From contig NZ_CANMEU010000001.1 in the NCBI RefSeq assembly GCF_947497045.1, forward strand, positions 186,001 through 250,000: a DNA stretch of 64,000 nucleotides, read 5' to 3'. The position numbers and the translations under genes were made by a program. This document shows positions 46,744 through 56,702 of this stretch, in pieces. The DNA comes from an uncultured Tateyamaria sp. Its GTDB lineage: Bacteria; Pseudomonadota; Alphaproteobacteria; Rhodobacterales; Rhodobacteraceae. Each line of letters begins with the position of its first letter. Positions within the stretch are counted from its first letter, which is position 1. Under the pieces are notes generated by a model that saw only the letters and a program-made list of their open reading frames with translations, was not told the origin of the DNA and did no database searches.

Positions 46744-47439
46744 CTATTTGCTGTCTGAAGACCACATTCCGGGCATGTCTGAGGGTCTAACATGCGACGG
46801 TGCCTTGATTTGGCCAAGCAGCCAGTTCGGACCCGCCAACAATCCGCTCAATACCTTGTTGTTGCGGATTTGCGCTTTGACCTTTTCGATTTGCATCACA
46901 TCGTCGATACGGCGGTCGAGAAACGCCCAGGTCGCCTGATTGTCCGCACTGTCGTCGCCCAACCAATACAGGATCGTCGTGCTGTAGACGCCAGACAATG
47001 TGGCCCGCTTGGTGTACCAATTCACATCCTCGGACGCATCACCCAACGTGTTCCAGATCAGATCCGACGTGCCCCAGATCGCCTTGGCCCCATCCGCCGC
47101 ATAGGTCGGCAGCGCAAAAAGGGTCGTGCCGCGGCGCACGGCTTCCTTGTCACTGATCCCTTCAATTCGCACGCGGATCGCGGTGGCTACCTTGTCGCGA
47201 AACCTGTCGGGCAGCGGATCCGCCGTGAGCCGGGCCACCATGGTCGCATCTCCGCGCGCGTGATAGGCAAGCGCCAGATCGACGGCACCGCGTGGACACA
47301 CAGCGCGAGCCATCGCCATATCGATGTCAGCATCGCGCGCTGCGGCCGTCAGCGTCGTCTCGGACCAGCCATCGAAGGGAACATGCATCAAGGCCGCGTC
47401 CAGCAACCTGTCTTTGGTGGTTTCATATTCGCTCGACAT
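46744..47439 (-). CDS. COQ9-family ubiquinone biosynthesis protein
   Basis: A 231-residue COQ9 protein with a TetR-like fold. HVPFDGWSETTLTAAARDAD near the N-terminus and WYTKRATLSGVYSTTILYWL in the middle are typical; the C-terminal helix binds lipid. COQ9 presents ubiquinone precursors to COQ7-type hydroxylases. The start MSSEYETTKDR at 47439 has GGAGGATACCC before it. It is divergent from rpsU. Confidence 0.92.
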   Translation of the reverse strand: MSSEYETTKDRLLDAALMHVPFDGWSETTLTAAARDADIDMAMARAVCPRGAVDLALAYHARGDATMVARLTADPLPDRFRDKVATAIRVRIEGISDKEAVRRGTTLFALPTYAADGAKAIWGTSDLIWNTLGDASEDVNWYTKRATLSGVYSTTILYWLGDDSADNQATWAFLDRRIDDVMQIEKVKAQIRNNKVLSGLLAGPNWLLGQIKAPSHVRPSDMPGMWSSDSK

Positions 47440-47535
47440 GGGTATCCTCCGACGCATGTGGTGGTGCTGGACAAGGTAGGGCGTGCTTGCTATACGGCCA
47501 CCTCCTGCAAATCCTTGCAACTCGAATCTAGAAAG

Positions 47536-47549
47536 GTGGTGACAACCAC
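47536..47549 (+). promoter_or_regulatory. Small hairpin covering the rpsU ribosome-binding site
   Basis: GTGGT-GACA-ACCAC is a perfect 5-base stem ending directly before the rpsU start codon, and it includes part of the AAAGGTGG ribosome-binding site. It could limit translation of S21, as leader structures do for many ribosomal proteins. The stem is short and the effect is unproven. Confidence 0.3.
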
Positions 47550-47756
47550 ATGCAGGTTAGTGTTCGCGACAACAATGTCGATCAGGCTCTCCGAGCTCTG
47601 AAGAAAAAGCTCCAGCGCGAAGGCGTGTTCCGTGAAATGAAGCTCAAGCAGCATTTCGAGAAACCGTCCGAGAAAAAAGCGCGCGAGAAAGCTGAAGCGA
47701 TCCGCCGTGCCCGCAAGCTGGCACGCAAAAAAGCGCAACGCGAAGGTATGATGTAA
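47550..47756 (+). CDS. rpsU: 30S ribosomal protein S21
   Basis: A 68-residue S21, opening [20 protein letters not shown] and ending in a basic helix ([17 protein letters not shown]). It supports translation initiation on the small subunit. It is divergent from the COQ9 gene and followed by a strong terminator, so it is a single-gene unit. Confidence 0.97.
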   Translation: MQVSVRDNNVDQALRALKKKLQREGVFREMKLKQHFEKPSEKKAREKAEAIRRARKLARKKAQREGMM

Positions 47757-47792
47757 GTCACCCTTTGTCTGCTTTTTTCAAGAATATTGATC

Positions 47793-47822
47793 CCCCGAGA
47801 TGGCAACGTCTCGGGGTTTTTT
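47793..47822 (+). terminator. Rho-independent terminator of rpsU
   Basis: CCCCGAGA and TCTCGGGG form an 8-base perfect stem with an 8-base loop, followed by TTTTTT. It lies 36 bases after the rpsU stop. It also sits just past the 3' end of the convergent chemoreceptor gene. Confidence 0.95.
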
Positions 47823-47842
47823 ATGGGCGCGGCAAACGGTAC

Positions 47843-49591
47843 CTATGACGCAGCCGCACCCTGACGGTGATTGGTCGCCACATCAAATTCCATCGGCGTT
47901 GTACGAACGGACGGCACCAGTTTGAACGCCCTGAGATTGGCTGCAATCATCTCCATCCCCGCTGTCAAAGCCTGACAGGCCGTCGTCGTCTCTTCAAACA
48001 TCATGGCGTTTCTTTGGGCGACGGTATCAAGCTCTGTGACAGAGGTTTTGACCACGCCAAGCCCGTCTGACTGTTTGACCGCAGCCGCCGCAATGTGATC
48101 AACGGAGGTAGTCATGTCCGCCACAGATTTTACGATTCCGTCCAGCGCATCCCCGGCGTCTTTGACCAACATCACGCCCGCATTCACCTGCCGCCCACTA
48201 CGCTCGGTCAATTCATTGATGCCCTGCGCCGCTTCCGTGGCGCGGCGTGACAGTGCACGCACCTCCGATGCAACAACTGAAAACCCACGACCTGCTTCGC
48301 CCGCGCGCGCAGCCTCTACGCCGGCATTAAGCGCAAGCAGGTTCGTCTGAAACGCAATTGCATCCATTGCGGCATTGATTTCGGCAATCTCTCGGGATGA
48401 ACTTTCGATCTCACTCATCGCTGTAATCACTTTGCGCACGATGTGCCCGCCTGCGATCGCGTCATTCTTAACAGCCTCAGCGACTACCGCTGTAGAGGTG
48501 GCATTGTCGGTGGAGTCGCGCACAACGGCGTGCAGATTTTCAACAGAGTGGCTTGTTGCATCCAAAGAGGCGACCTGCCTTTCCGTGTGGCTTGCCAATT
48601 CATCGGCTGAACGGCTGACCGCGGCGACCCGCATCAACAGATCATTGGTGCTGTCAACAATCTGGGTCAGGACGGATGCGAGTTTGGAGATCGCACGGTT
48701 ATAATCCTTGCGCAGTGGCTCGTAAGCGTGCGGAAATGGAGCATCCAGCGGAGCCGAGAGGTCACCGCTTGCGATCCGTTCGAGCCCCCCGCGCAAGGCT
48801 GTGACAACATGGTCCTGTTCTTCCAGGCGGGCACGCTGCATTTCTGCGCTGCGCTCCTCTGCCGCCCGTTTGGCCTGATCCGCCTCCTCCCGTGCCGCTT
48901 GTTCCTCATGCAAGACCTTCACCAACTCCTCGGCCTTGACCTGCGCATCTTGAGCACGCCGCGCTTCGGCTTGTGCATCCTGGCGTGCCGCTTCGGCCAC
49001 GTCACCCGCCTGCGAAGCATGTCGCGCTTGTGTTTCGGCAGTGGTAAAAGCGCCCTGCACCTCTTTGGTCAGCCGCAATCGGTTGGACACGGCCCAATAC
49101 AAGGCACCCACCTGGAATCCGACGATGATGCCGTGAAACAAAACACGTTCAATATTCTCTATCAAATCAGAAGACGGGAACACCAACTGCGGCAGAAAGA
49201 CCCCCAAGGACAGGTGGTGCAATACGGTCGTCACCGCCGCCCAGACAATCGCGCGGGTATCAACAAGACCCACGAGTGTGGACATGGCAACAAAGAACAA
49301 CATGTGCGCATCGATCTGCCACCCGGACCCGGAAAAAGCGGCAACAAGTCCGATGGCCTGTGCGACCGCAGCCTGACCGACCAACAGACGGTGATGCTTG
49401 TGCCGGCGTTTTAGCGACCAATAGGCGATCCCTGTAGCACTCAGGGCGATCAGCCCGGGCAGGATGGACTGAACGGGCAGCAACACCCCAAACAACGCGA
49501 CGATACACCCGATTCCGGCGCACCAATACAAGATCCACTCAGCTGCCTTAAACCGAGAGTGATCCAGCGCGGACAAGACGTCGGTTTTCAT
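47843..49591 (-). CDS. Methyl-accepting chemotaxis protein with multi-helix membrane sensor
   Basis: A 582-residue chemoreceptor. About six hydrophobic segments fill residues 15-170 with almost no periplasmic domain (GWQIDAHMLFFVAMS lies between two of them). A charged coiled coil (about 190-270), a HAMP-like region (GLERIASGDLSAPLD) and the signalling hairpin with AFQTNLLALNAGVEAARAGE follow. It controls CheA and thus motility. No C-terminal CheR-binding pentapeptide is seen. Its start overlaps the preceding small gene by ATGA. Confidence 0.9.
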   Translation of the reverse strand: MKTDVLSALDHSRFKAAEWILYWCAGIGCIVALFGVLLPVQSILPGLIALSATGIAYWSLKRRHKHHRLLVGQAAVAQAIGLVAAFSGSGWQIDAHMLFFVAMSTLVGLVDTRAIVWAAVTTVLHHLSLGVFLPQLVFPSSDLIENIERVLFHGIIVGFQVGALYWAVSNRLRLTKEVQGAFTTAETQARHASQAGDVAEAARQDAQAEARRAQDAQVKAEELVKVLHEEQAAREEADQAKRAAEERSAEMQRARLEEQDHVVTALRGGLERIASGDLSAPLDAPFPHAYEPLRKDYNRAISKLASVLTQIVDSTNDLLMRVAAVSRSADELASHTERQVASLDATSHSVENLHAVVRDSTDNATSTAVVAEAVKNDAIAGGHIVRKVITAMSEIESSSREIAEINAAMDAIAFQTNLLALNAGVEAARAGEAGRGFSVVASEVRALSRRATEAAQGINELTERSGRQVNAGVMLVKDAGDALDGIVKSVADMTTSVDHIAAAAVKQSDGLGVVKTSVTELDTVAQRNAMMFEETTTACQALTAGMEMIAANLRAFKLVPSVRTTPMEFDVATNHRQGAAAS

Positions 49592-49878
49592 AACACCGCT
49601 CCGCAAATCGCGGCCAATAGCGCACTGTTGGTCACCCAAATCGCGCCTGACGCGTAGGCTTTGGCATATGCCTCAGGCTCAAAAGACTGAACAAGAAAGG
49701 CGAGTGGGGCGCGCGCAGGTCCGATTTCGCGTCCGTCCATCGCGGCCAAAATGGGCTTTGGATCCTGCCACGGTGCGACAATAATCAAAAACAGGCCATC
49801 TTTGGGCTTGGGGGCGACGGCCAACGCCGCCACCGGACCCGAAAGCACCAATGCTATCACCATGATCCAAATACGCAT
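49588..49878 (-). CDS. Small exported protein upstream of the chemoreceptor
   Basis: A 96-residue protein with a signal peptide (MRIWIMVIALVLSGPVAALA) and a mature part containing LFLIIVAPWQDPKPILAAMDG. No domain is recognised. It is coupled by ATGA to the chemoreceptor gene, which suggests a common function, for instance a periplasmic accessory of that sensor; this is speculation. Confidence 0.7.
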   Translation of the reverse strand: MRIWIMVIALVLSGPVAALAVAPKPKDGLFLIIVAPWQDPKPILAAMDGREIGPARAPLAFLVQSFEPEAYAKAYASGAIWVTNSALLAAICGAVL

Positions 49879-49953
49879 TGCGACACCTAAACAAACAAGA
49901 GCTTTAAGGCGTGCTACAGGACAGGTCTAAAAATTCTGCTAATTGCAGTTCTG

Positions 49954-50412
49954 TCAGACCGGCAGCGCCGTTGTCTTGAACACCGTCCGCAACGCAAAGC
50001 TGGACTGCATCTGTGCCACACCAGGCAAGCGCGCCAGATGCTGACGGTGAATACGGGCAAAATCTTCGGTGCCTTCTGCGACCACCTTGAGGATGTAATC
50101 CGCAGTACCGGCCATCAAGTGACATTCCAGCACGTCCGGGATTCGCGACACGGCCTTTTCAAAGGCGTCCAGCACCTCATCCGCCTGACCCTGAAGGGTA
50201 ATTTCCACAAACACCGTGGTCGGCACACCCATCTTGCGCGCATCCAAAAGGGCGACATAGCCCCGGATATATCCGGACTCCTCAAGCCGTTGCACCCGGC
50301 GGTGGCACGCGGACGGGGACAGATTGGCAGCTTCGCTGAGATCCGCATTCGACATACGCCCCCGCTTTTGCAGGGCAGTAAGGATACGACGATCGGTTGC
50401 ATCAAGAGACAT
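49954..50412 (-). CDS. Lrp/AsnC-family transcriptional regulator
   Basis: A 152-residue Lrp-type protein. The N-terminal helix-turn-helix is GRMSNADLSEAANLSPSACH, and the C-terminal RAM domain (DVLECHLMAGTADYILKVVA) binds amino acids and drives oligomer formation. The regulated genes are unknown. The 274-base gap upstream, toward mscL, holds the mscL terminator and no further gene that could be supported. Confidence 0.92.
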   Translation of the reverse strand: MSLDATDRRILTALQKRGRMSNADLSEAANLSPSACHRRVQRLEESGYIRGYVALLDARKMGVPTTVFVEITLQGQADEVLDAFEKAVSRIPDVLECHLMAGTADYILKVVAEGTEDFARIHRQHLARLPGVAQMQSSFALRTVFKTTALPV

Positions 50413-50631
50413 AGGCGCTCATTTCTTGCACGAGATTTTCCAGTTACGCACAATATTCCGAATTCTGGATCCAATGCGAACTCATTCTCACTCCTGGGGC
50501 TGACAATTTTACGTCGCTCACCCAGAGGCACCCACAGCCAGCCCCATATGATGCCCCCAAGCATAGCACATAACATCCCAGGTCGAGGGGTAAGGACCCG
50601 GTCAGGGCCTCAGCTTTCGAAACCAAAATAC

Positions 50632-50666
50632 GAAAAAGGCGCCACCCCAATGAAGAAGCAGCGCCT
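50632..50666 (-). terminator. Terminator of mscL
   Basis: On the minus strand AGGCGC and GCGCCT pair around an 18-base loop, followed by TTTTTCG. It lies 20 bases after the mscL stop. The large loop makes it a moderate call. Confidence 0.6.
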
Positions 50667-50686
50667 GTCGCAGAATGATCAGTGAC

Positions 50687-51115
50687 TTATTTGGCCAGTG
50701 AGTCCCGAATTTCCATCAGGATATCCAACTCGCTTGGGCCACTTTCGGCCTCGGGAGCGGCCTCTTCGGGCTTTTCAGCCGCCGCCTTGATCTTGTTCAC
50801 ACTGCGGACAAGCATAAACACAACGAAGGCAATGATCAGAAAGTTGATGATCGCCATGACAAACGCGCCATAGGCAAACACAGCCGCACCCGCCTCGCGC
50901 GCCGCTTCAAGAGAAGCACCCGCAGCCACATCGCCCGACAGCACGAAATACATGTTGGTGAAGTCGATGCCGCCCGTGAACAAGCCGATGAATGGGTTGA
51001 TCAGATCGGCCACCAGCGACGACACAATGGCCGTAAATGCCGCCCCGATGATGATACCGACGGCCATGTCCATGACATTGCCCTTGGCGATGAAGTCTTT
51101 GAATTCGTTTAGCAT
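50687..51115 (-). CDS. mscL: Large-conductance mechanosensitive channel
   Basis: A 142-residue MscL that opens under membrane tension and releases solutes on osmotic downshock. The N-terminal helix and first membrane segment contain [20 protein letters not shown], followed by [21 protein letters not shown]; the second segment is [19 protein letters not shown]. The tail is acidic. The start at 51115 has AAGGGACAAGAT before it; the upstream in-frame start at 51175 is rejected. Confidence 0.95.
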   Translation of the reverse strand: MLNEFKDFIAKGNVMDMAVGIIIGAAFTAIVSSLVADLINPFIGLFTGGIDFTNMYFVLSGDVAAGASLEAAREAGAAVFAYGAFVMAIINFLIIAFVVFMLVRSVNKIKAAAEKPEEAAPEAESGPSELDILMEIRDSLAK

Positions 51116-51264
51116 ATCTTGTCCCTTGTTGGCTTGGTCCTGCGCGTTTTGTTGTTTTGGTGCGCAGATGAACACCTGTTAACACATGTTCTCACAGGTC
51201 CAAGGTTATTTTGACGGGGAAAATCGCCTATGTCCTACCCATAGTTTATATGGAGATGCCCGAT

Positions 51265-51960
51265 ATGGCCGACCTCAGCGCCTTCCCGATTACGCAAAAA
51301 TGGACACCCAAAAACCCTGACATATTGCAACTGTTTGCGTTCCCGACGCCCAACGGGGTCAAAGCATCTATCGCTCTTGAGGAAATGGAAATCCCTTATG
51401 AGGCACACCTCGTCACTCTCGCGGACGCGGATGTCAAAAGCTCTGCGTTCCTGTCGCTGAACCCCAACAACAAGATCCCCGCCATCATTGATCCGAATGG
51501 GCCGGAGGGGCCGATCGGGTTGTTCGAATCCGGCGCGATCCTGATCTATCTCGCGGAAAAATCGGGCAAACTGATTGGCAACACGGCCTCGGAACGAGCG
51601 AGGACAATCCAATGGCTGATGTTCCAGATGGGGGGCCTCGGCCCGATGCTCGGGCAGATGGGGTTTTTCGTGAAATTCGCAGGCAGCGAGTGGGAAGATA
51701 AACGGCCCCGGCAACGCTATGTGGATGAAGCCAGACGGTTGCTCGGCGTACTCGACACCGCACTTTCAGACAGGGACTGGATTACGGGCAACTACTCCAT
51801 CGCGGATATTGCGATCGCACCATGGCTGAATGCGCTGAATTTTTACGAAGCCAAAGACATGGTGAACTGGGACGATCACAAGAACCTCGGGGCTTATCTG
51901 GACCGTTTCATGGCTCGCCCGGCTGTGACCAAGGGAATGAACACACCGCCCCGGCCCTGA
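51265..51960 (+). CDS. Glutathione S-transferase family protein
   Basis: A 231-residue GST. The thioredoxin-like N-terminal domain has FAFPTPNGVKASIALEEME and the cis-Pro/ESGAI motif (NKIPAI..LFESGAILIYLAEK); the helical C-terminal domain ends in YSIADIAIAPWL. It resembles the YghU/Ure2 group more than classical detoxifying enzymes. ATG at 51265 has GGAGATGCCCGAT before it; 51256 and 51250 are alternatives. Confidence 0.88.
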   Translation: MADLSAFPITQKWTPKNPDILQLFAFPTPNGVKASIALEEMEIPYEAHLVTLADADVKSSAFLSLNPNNKIPAIIDPNGPEGPIGLFESGAILIYLAEKSGKLIGNTASERARTIQWLMFQMGGLGPMLGQMGFFVKFAGSEWEDKRPRQRYVDEARRLLGVLDTALSDRDWITGNYSIADIAIAPWLNALNFYEAKDMVNWDDHKNLGAYLDRFMARPAVTKGMNTPPRP

Positions 51961-52009
51961 TTTCCCTTCGCCAAAAAGACCCGAAACAACGACCAAGCGG
52001 CGCGCGGCC

Positions 52010-53623
52010 TTAGGGGTTTTGCGCGCCGCGCATGCCTGCGCTGATTTTTTCAGCCAACATGATGGTGGGGGCGTTGGTATTGCCCCCGATCAGGCGCGGC
52101 ATCAGCGACGCATCAACCACGCGCAAGCCGTCAACCCCATGAACACAGCCCGACGCATCGGTCACGGCCATGTCGTCCACACCCATCCGGCAGGTCCCCA
52201 CCGGGTGATATATCGTATCCGAGCGGGCGCGGATGTCCGCCTCAAGGCTCGCATCGGTCCCGTCATGTGCATAAAGCTTTTTGCCCTTCCACGGGGCGAG
52301 CGCTGGAGCGTCCAGAATACGCTCCATCTCGCGCGCGCCTTTCATCAACACGGCCAGATCGCGTGGATCAGACAGATATCCCGGATCAATGCGTGGCGGC
52401 GCAGCGGGGTCAGCCGATTGCAGCCCGACGGACCCACGGCTTTCGGGGCGCAGCACACAGACATGACAGGAATACCCGAACTTGACGTGGATCTTGCGCA
52501 TGTGCTGATCGACAATACCGACCACGAAATGCAGTTGAAGGTCCGGGCGGTCGATATCCTGCTCAGATTTGATGAATCCGCCCGCCTCGGCCATCGGCGA
52601 CGCAAACAGTCCCGTGCCATCCTTGCGCCACTGCAACCCGGCCTTGCCCAAGGCCATCAGCCCCTTTGGGCCCAGGCCTACAACATCATCGCGCTTGGAA
52701 TGATAGCTGATGATGTAATCCAGGTGGTCCTGAAGGTTCTGGCCCACACCGGGCAATTCTTGCACCGTCTCAACGCCATGAGCCGCCAACTCATCACGTG
52801 GCCCGATCCCGGACAACAACAGCAATTGCGGCGATCCGAATGCCCCGGCAGACAACACCACCTCACGAGCGGCCTGCACCAGTTTCACGCCGCCTTCATG
52901 CTTGATACGAACGCCTACAGCACGGCCATCCTCAATCTCGACCCTTTGGGCCGTCGCGCGGATCAAGACCGTCAGATTGGCACGGGCACGTACCGCATCG
53001 GGCAAATAGGCCGAGGCCGCAGAACACCGCTCGCCTTTGGCGTCGCCCTTATGATGCTGCGTGACCTGATACAGGCCAACGCCCTCTTGATCAGGACCAT
53101 TGAAATCTGCATTGATCGGGATCTGGGTCTGTGCGCCCGCTTCAACAAAAGCATGGGAAATCGCCCGCGGTTCGGACTGGTCCCCGACTTGCAAGGGGCC
53201 ATCGCTGCCGTGCAGAGCGTCTGCGCGCCGCGCGTTGCCCTCAGCGTGTCTGAACCAAGGCAAAACGCTGTCCCAGTCCCACCCCGTGGCCCCCAAATCC
53301 GCCCATTCATCATAGTCGGCAGGATGGCCACGCACATATAGCATCGCATTGATCGCGCTTGATCCCCCCAAGGCCTTGCCCCGGGGCTGAAAACCACGCC
53401 GACCGTTCAGCCCCGGCTGTGGCTCGGTATGAAACGCCCAGTTGTTGATCTTGGGGCGACCCGAGATCATGCCAGCCACCAGCGCAGGGGCACGAATAAA
53501 GATGTCGCGTCCTGATCCGCCCGCCTCAATCAGACAGACGCTGATAGCGGCATCCTCGCTCAGACGGGACGCCAGAACGCATCCAGCTGATCCGCCGCCC
53601 ACTATCACATAATCGAACTTCAT
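52010..53623 (-). CDS. GMC-family oxidoreductase (choline/alcohol dehydrogenase-like)
   Basis: A 537-residue flavoprotein. The FAD motif [19 protein letters not shown] is at the start, GMC signature 1 reads [18 protein letters not shown], and the C-terminal GTCRMG and [12 protein letters not shown] carry the active-site His/Asn region. It oxidises an alcohol group; choline and other alcohols are possible. No betaine aldehyde dehydrogenase is nearby. The start at 53623 has AGGAGCGCC before it. Confidence 0.88.
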   Translation of the reverse strand: MKFDYVIVGGGSAGCVLASRLSEDAAISVCLIEAGGSGRDIFIRAPALVAGMISGRPKINNWAFHTEPQPGLNGRRGFQPRGKALGGSSAINAMLYVRGHPADYDEWADLGATGWDWDSVLPWFRHAEGNARRADALHGSDGPLQVGDQSEPRAISHAFVEAGAQTQIPINADFNGPDQEGVGLYQVTQHHKGDAKGERCSAASAYLPDAVRARANLTVLIRATAQRVEIEDGRAVGVRIKHEGGVKLVQAAREVVLSAGAFGSPQLLLLSGIGPRDELAAHGVETVQELPGVGQNLQDHLDYIISYHSKRDDVVGLGPKGLMALGKAGLQWRKDGTGLFASPMAEAGGFIKSEQDIDRPDLQLHFVVGIVDQHMRKIHVKFGYSCHVCVLRPESRGSVGLQSADPAAPPRIDPGYLSDPRDLAVLMKGAREMERILDAPALAPWKGKKLYAHDGTDASLEADIRARSDTIYHPVGTCRMGVDDMAVTDASGCVHGVDGLRVVDASLMPRLIGGNTNAPTIMLAEKISAGMRGAQNP

Positions 53624-53681
53624 GGCGCTCCTCCTGACCAAAAGGCTAGGAGGGCATCTCACCCAATACAAGCGTGACCAT

Positions 53682-53736
53682 GGGTCGGTGGGTGGGCGCA
53701 TTTCGGGCCAACGGCCCGGAACAGTCCCTCCCGACG
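53682..53736. repeat. Nested hairpin repeat, copy 2
   Basis: GGGTCGGTGGGTGGGCG and GGAACAGTCCC match the repeat at 18836-18887. The inner hairpin here is CGGGCC-AA-CGGCCCG-like (GGGCC pairing with GGCCC), a compensated change relative to GGGCG/CGCCC of copy 1. The outer arm is less perfect. It lies between ytoQ and the GMC gene, both on the minus strand, and ends one base before the ytoQ stop. Confidence 0.65.
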
Positions 53737-53737
53737 A

Positions 53738-54184
53738 CTAGCCGGGCAGCGCACCTGTCAACACATAGCGCAAGATCTCGACCACCTGCGCCGGTTCCTC
53801 CGCCACGGCCAGAGCCGCCGCATCGACCTCTTTCAAGGCATGAGCGTGATCAGGCCCGTGCAGGATAATCAACGACTTGCCCAGTGCCGCGGCATAGCCT
53901 GCGTCAAAGGCCGCGTTCCACTGCTTGTACTGATCTCCAAAACGGACCACGACCACATCTGCATCCGCAATCCCCTTGCGGGTCCGGATCGCGTTGACCA
54001 TCGCACCCTTGTGGTCATGCCAGTACTTGTTGTCCTCCGACCCAAGGATCGCGACCCCGCAATCATCGCTGGCACCGTGATCGGTCACAGGGGTAGAAAA
54101 CTGAACATCCAGCCCTTTGGCACCATCAACAATCTGCTCACGCCAATCGGTGTGAATTTCACCGGATAGATAGACTTTCAGCAT
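53738..54184 (-). CDS. ytoQ: YtoQ-family protein
   Basis: A 148-residue YtoQ protein related to nucleoside 2-deoxyribosyltransferase folds, seen from MLKVYLSGEIHTDWREQI and DADVVVVRFGDQYKQWNAAFD. The biochemical function is not established. The start MLKVYLS at 54184 has GGGAGAGTGTCG before it; a GTG two codons earlier is less likely. It follows pheT in the same direction with a 15-base gap. Confidence 0.88.
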   Translation of the reverse strand: MLKVYLSGEIHTDWREQIVDGAKGLDVQFSTPVTDHGASDDCGVAILGSEDNKYWHDHKGAMVNAIRTRKGIADADVVVVRFGDQYKQWNAAFDAGYAAALGKSLIILHGPDHAHALKEVDAAALAVAEEPAQVVEILRYVLTGALPG

Positions 54185-54199
54185 CGACACTCTCCCTGA

Positions 54200-56599
54200 T
54201 TATCCACGCAAAGCACCGCCCGTGGCCTTGGTCACCTTCTCGACGACCTTCGCGGCAACGGCCTCGATGTCGGCATCCTTCAGCGTCCCATCGCGAGGCT
54301 GCAACCGCACGGTAATGGCCAGTGATTTCTTACCCTCGCCCAGACTACCGCCGATAAACTCGTCAAATACGCGCACATCTTCGATAAGCGCCTTGTCGGC
54401 CCCCATCGCCGCATTGGCCAGCGTCAGTGCCTCGACCTCGGCATCGACCACGAAGGCAAAGTCACGCTCGACCGCCTGCAAATCACTGATATCCAGCGCG
54501 CCCTTGTTGGCACCGGCTTTGCGTGGCATCGGGATCTCTGCTGGCCACAGGGTAAAGGCCATGGCCGGTCCCTTGATGTCCATCGCCTCGGTCACGCGGG
54601 GATGCAACTCACCAAAGACGCCCAACACTTTCTTGGGGCCCAGACAAATCTTGCCGTGACGGCCCGGATGCCACCACCCTTCGGCCCCGCGCATGATCTG
54701 CACCTTGACAGGTGCGCCCATGGCGGACAACACCGCCTCGGCATCCGCCTTGACGTCATAAACATCGACCGCGCGAGAAGCCCCGTGGACGTCTTTCGGC
54801 CCTGTGCGCCCGACCAGCAGGCCGGAGATCAGCAAATGCTGCTCACCCGGTTCACCCCCATGAAAGGCGGGACCAACCTCGAACAGCGCCAGATCCATGA
54901 AGCCCCGCGCCTGATTGCGCGCCGCCGCCTGTAGCAAACCGGGCAGCAGTGCCGGGCGCATGTGGCTCATATCCGACGAAATGGGATTTTCCAGCCTGGT
55001 TGCCTCATCACCGCCACCAAACAACGCCGCCGCAGCCTGATCAATGAAGCTGTAGGTCACACATTCATTGTACCCCAGTGCCGCCGCCGTGCGCCGCGCG
55101 ATCTGCTCACGCCGCTGGATCGGAGTCATCACGGGCTTGGGCACACCGCTGGTCAGACGCGGTAAGGGGCGTCCCTGCAACTTGGTGAGCGAGGCCACAC
55201 GCGCGACCTCCTCGACCAGATCCGCTTCGCCCATCACATCGGGGCGCCAACTGGGCACGTGCGCCATGTCACCCTCAAGACGAAAGCCAAGGGCGGTCAG
55301 CGTCTGGCGCTGTTCGCTTTCGGGAATGTCCATGCCCACAAGGCTTTGTACGCGGGCCGCATCCAGACGATAGGCGCGCGACGTGTCGGGGATCGCACCC
55401 GCCTGCACACGGCTCGACACCTCGCCGCCCGCATGTTCGACGATCATCTCGCAGGCCAGATCAAGGCCCTTGGGTGTAAAGGCCGGGTCAATCCCGCGCT
55501 CAAAGCGATAGCGCGCATCCGAATTGATCTTGAGCGCGCGACCTGTATAGGCCGTCCGGACCGGGTCGAAGTAAGCGGCCTCCACAAAGACATTCACGGT
55601 GTCCATCGTGCAGCCCGACGGCAGACCGCCCATCACGCCACCGATGCTTTCGACGCCATTCGCGTCCGAGATCAGCGTCATGTCAGGCTGGAACGTGTAT
55701 TCCTTTTCATCCAGACCCACGAGGGTTTCACCCCCTTTGGCGCGGTGGATGCGCAAAGTGTCTCCGGCAATCTTGTCAGCGTCAAACACGTGCAGCGGAC
55801 GGTTGCGATCAAAGGTGAAGTAGTTCGTCACATCCACAAGGAACGAAATCGGGCGCAACCCGATGGCGCGCAGACGATCCTGCAACCACGCGGGACTGGG
55901 CCCATTTGTGACGCCCCGGATGACGCGACCAAAGAAGACGGGGCACTGATCAAGGGTGTCGTCGTCGATGCTGACACTCACCGGGCAGGGGAATGCCCCC
56001 TCAAGCGACGGTTCGGGTGCCGGCTTCATTGTGCCCACGCCGCGGGCCGCCAGATCCAGGGCAATACCGCGCACACCCAAGGCGTCGGGGCGGTTGGGGG
56101 TAATCGCTATTTCGATCATCGGGTCGACCTTGGCGGGGTCATTTTGGGCAAGCCAGTCGACAAAGCGCTCGCCCACCTCGCCCGAGGGCAGTTCGATGAT
56201 ACCGTCATGTTCTTCGGACAGTTCCATCTCGCGCTCGGAGGCCATCATACCGAAGCTTTCGATGCCACGGATTTTGCCCACGCCAATGGTGGTGTCGATG
56301 CCCGGCACATAAACGCCCGGTTTGGCGACAACGACGGTGATCCCTTCGCGCGCGTTCGGGGCACCGCAGATGATCTGCTTCATGCCCTCATCCGTGTCGA
56401 CCTGACAAACGCGCAGCCGGTCCGCATCGGGGTGCTTTTCCGCGCTTATCACCTTGCCGATGGTGAAATCGGCCAGCTTTGCGCCGCGATCCTCGACCCC
56501 TTCGACCTCAAGGCCCAGGTCGGTCAGCGCATAGGTGATCTCGTCCACAGAAGCATCGGTGTCCAGGTGCTGCTTGAGCCAGCTGAGTGTGAATTTCAT
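54200..56599 (-). CDS. pheT: Phenylalanyl-tRNA synthetase beta subunit
   Basis: A 799-residue PheT of normal length. An N-terminal tRNA-binding domain (VGKIRGIESFGMMASEREM), the B3/B4 editing domain, B5, a catalytic-like core and the C-terminal ferredoxin-fold anticodon-binding domain (FDEFIGGSLGEGKKSLAITV) appear in order. It needs PheS to form an active synthetase. pheS is not in the window, although rplT is about 6 kb away. ytoQ follows. Confidence 0.96.
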   Translation of the reverse strand: MKFTLSWLKQHLDTDASVDEITYALTDLGLEVEGVEDRGAKLADFTIGKVISAEKHPDADRLRVCQVDTDEGMKQIICGAPNAREGITVVVAKPGVYVPGIDTTIGVGKIRGIESFGMMASEREMELSEEHDGIIELPSGEVGERFVDWLAQNDPAKVDPMIEIAITPNRPDALGVRGIALDLAARGVGTMKPAPEPSLEGAFPCPVSVSIDDDTLDQCPVFFGRVIRGVTNGPSPAWLQDRLRAIGLRPISFLVDVTNYFTFDRNRPLHVFDADKIAGDTLRIHRAKGGETLVGLDEKEYTFQPDMTLISDANGVESIGGVMGGLPSGCTMDTVNVFVEAAYFDPVRTAYTGRALKINSDARYRFERGIDPAFTPKGLDLACEMIVEHAGGEVSSRVQAGAIPDTSRAYRLDAARVQSLVGMDIPESEQRQTLTALGFRLEGDMAHVPSWRPDVMGEADLVEEVARVASLTKLQGRPLPRLTSGVPKPVMTPIQRREQIARRTAAALGYNECVTYSFIDQAAAALFGGGDEATRLENPISSDMSHMRPALLPGLLQAAARNQARGFMDLALFEVGPAFHGGEPGEQHLLISGLLVGRTGPKDVHGASRAVDVYDVKADAEAVLSAMGAPVKVQIMRGAEGWWHPGRHGKICLGPKKVLGVFGELHPRVTEAMDIKGPAMAFTLWPAEIPMPRKAGANKGALDISDLQAVERDFAFVVDAEVEALTLANAAMGADKALIEDVRVFDEFIGGSLGEGKKSLAITVRLQPRDGTLKDADIEAVAAKVVEKVTKATGGALRG

Positions 56600-56702
56600 G
56601 CCTTAACCTTTTCGCGCCTTGGTCGGGGGTATGGGTTTGCGCCTGCAATGGCAAAGATCGCTCAAAGGTGCAAGCCGGGCGGAGGGCACCTCCGCCTTAC
56701 AT

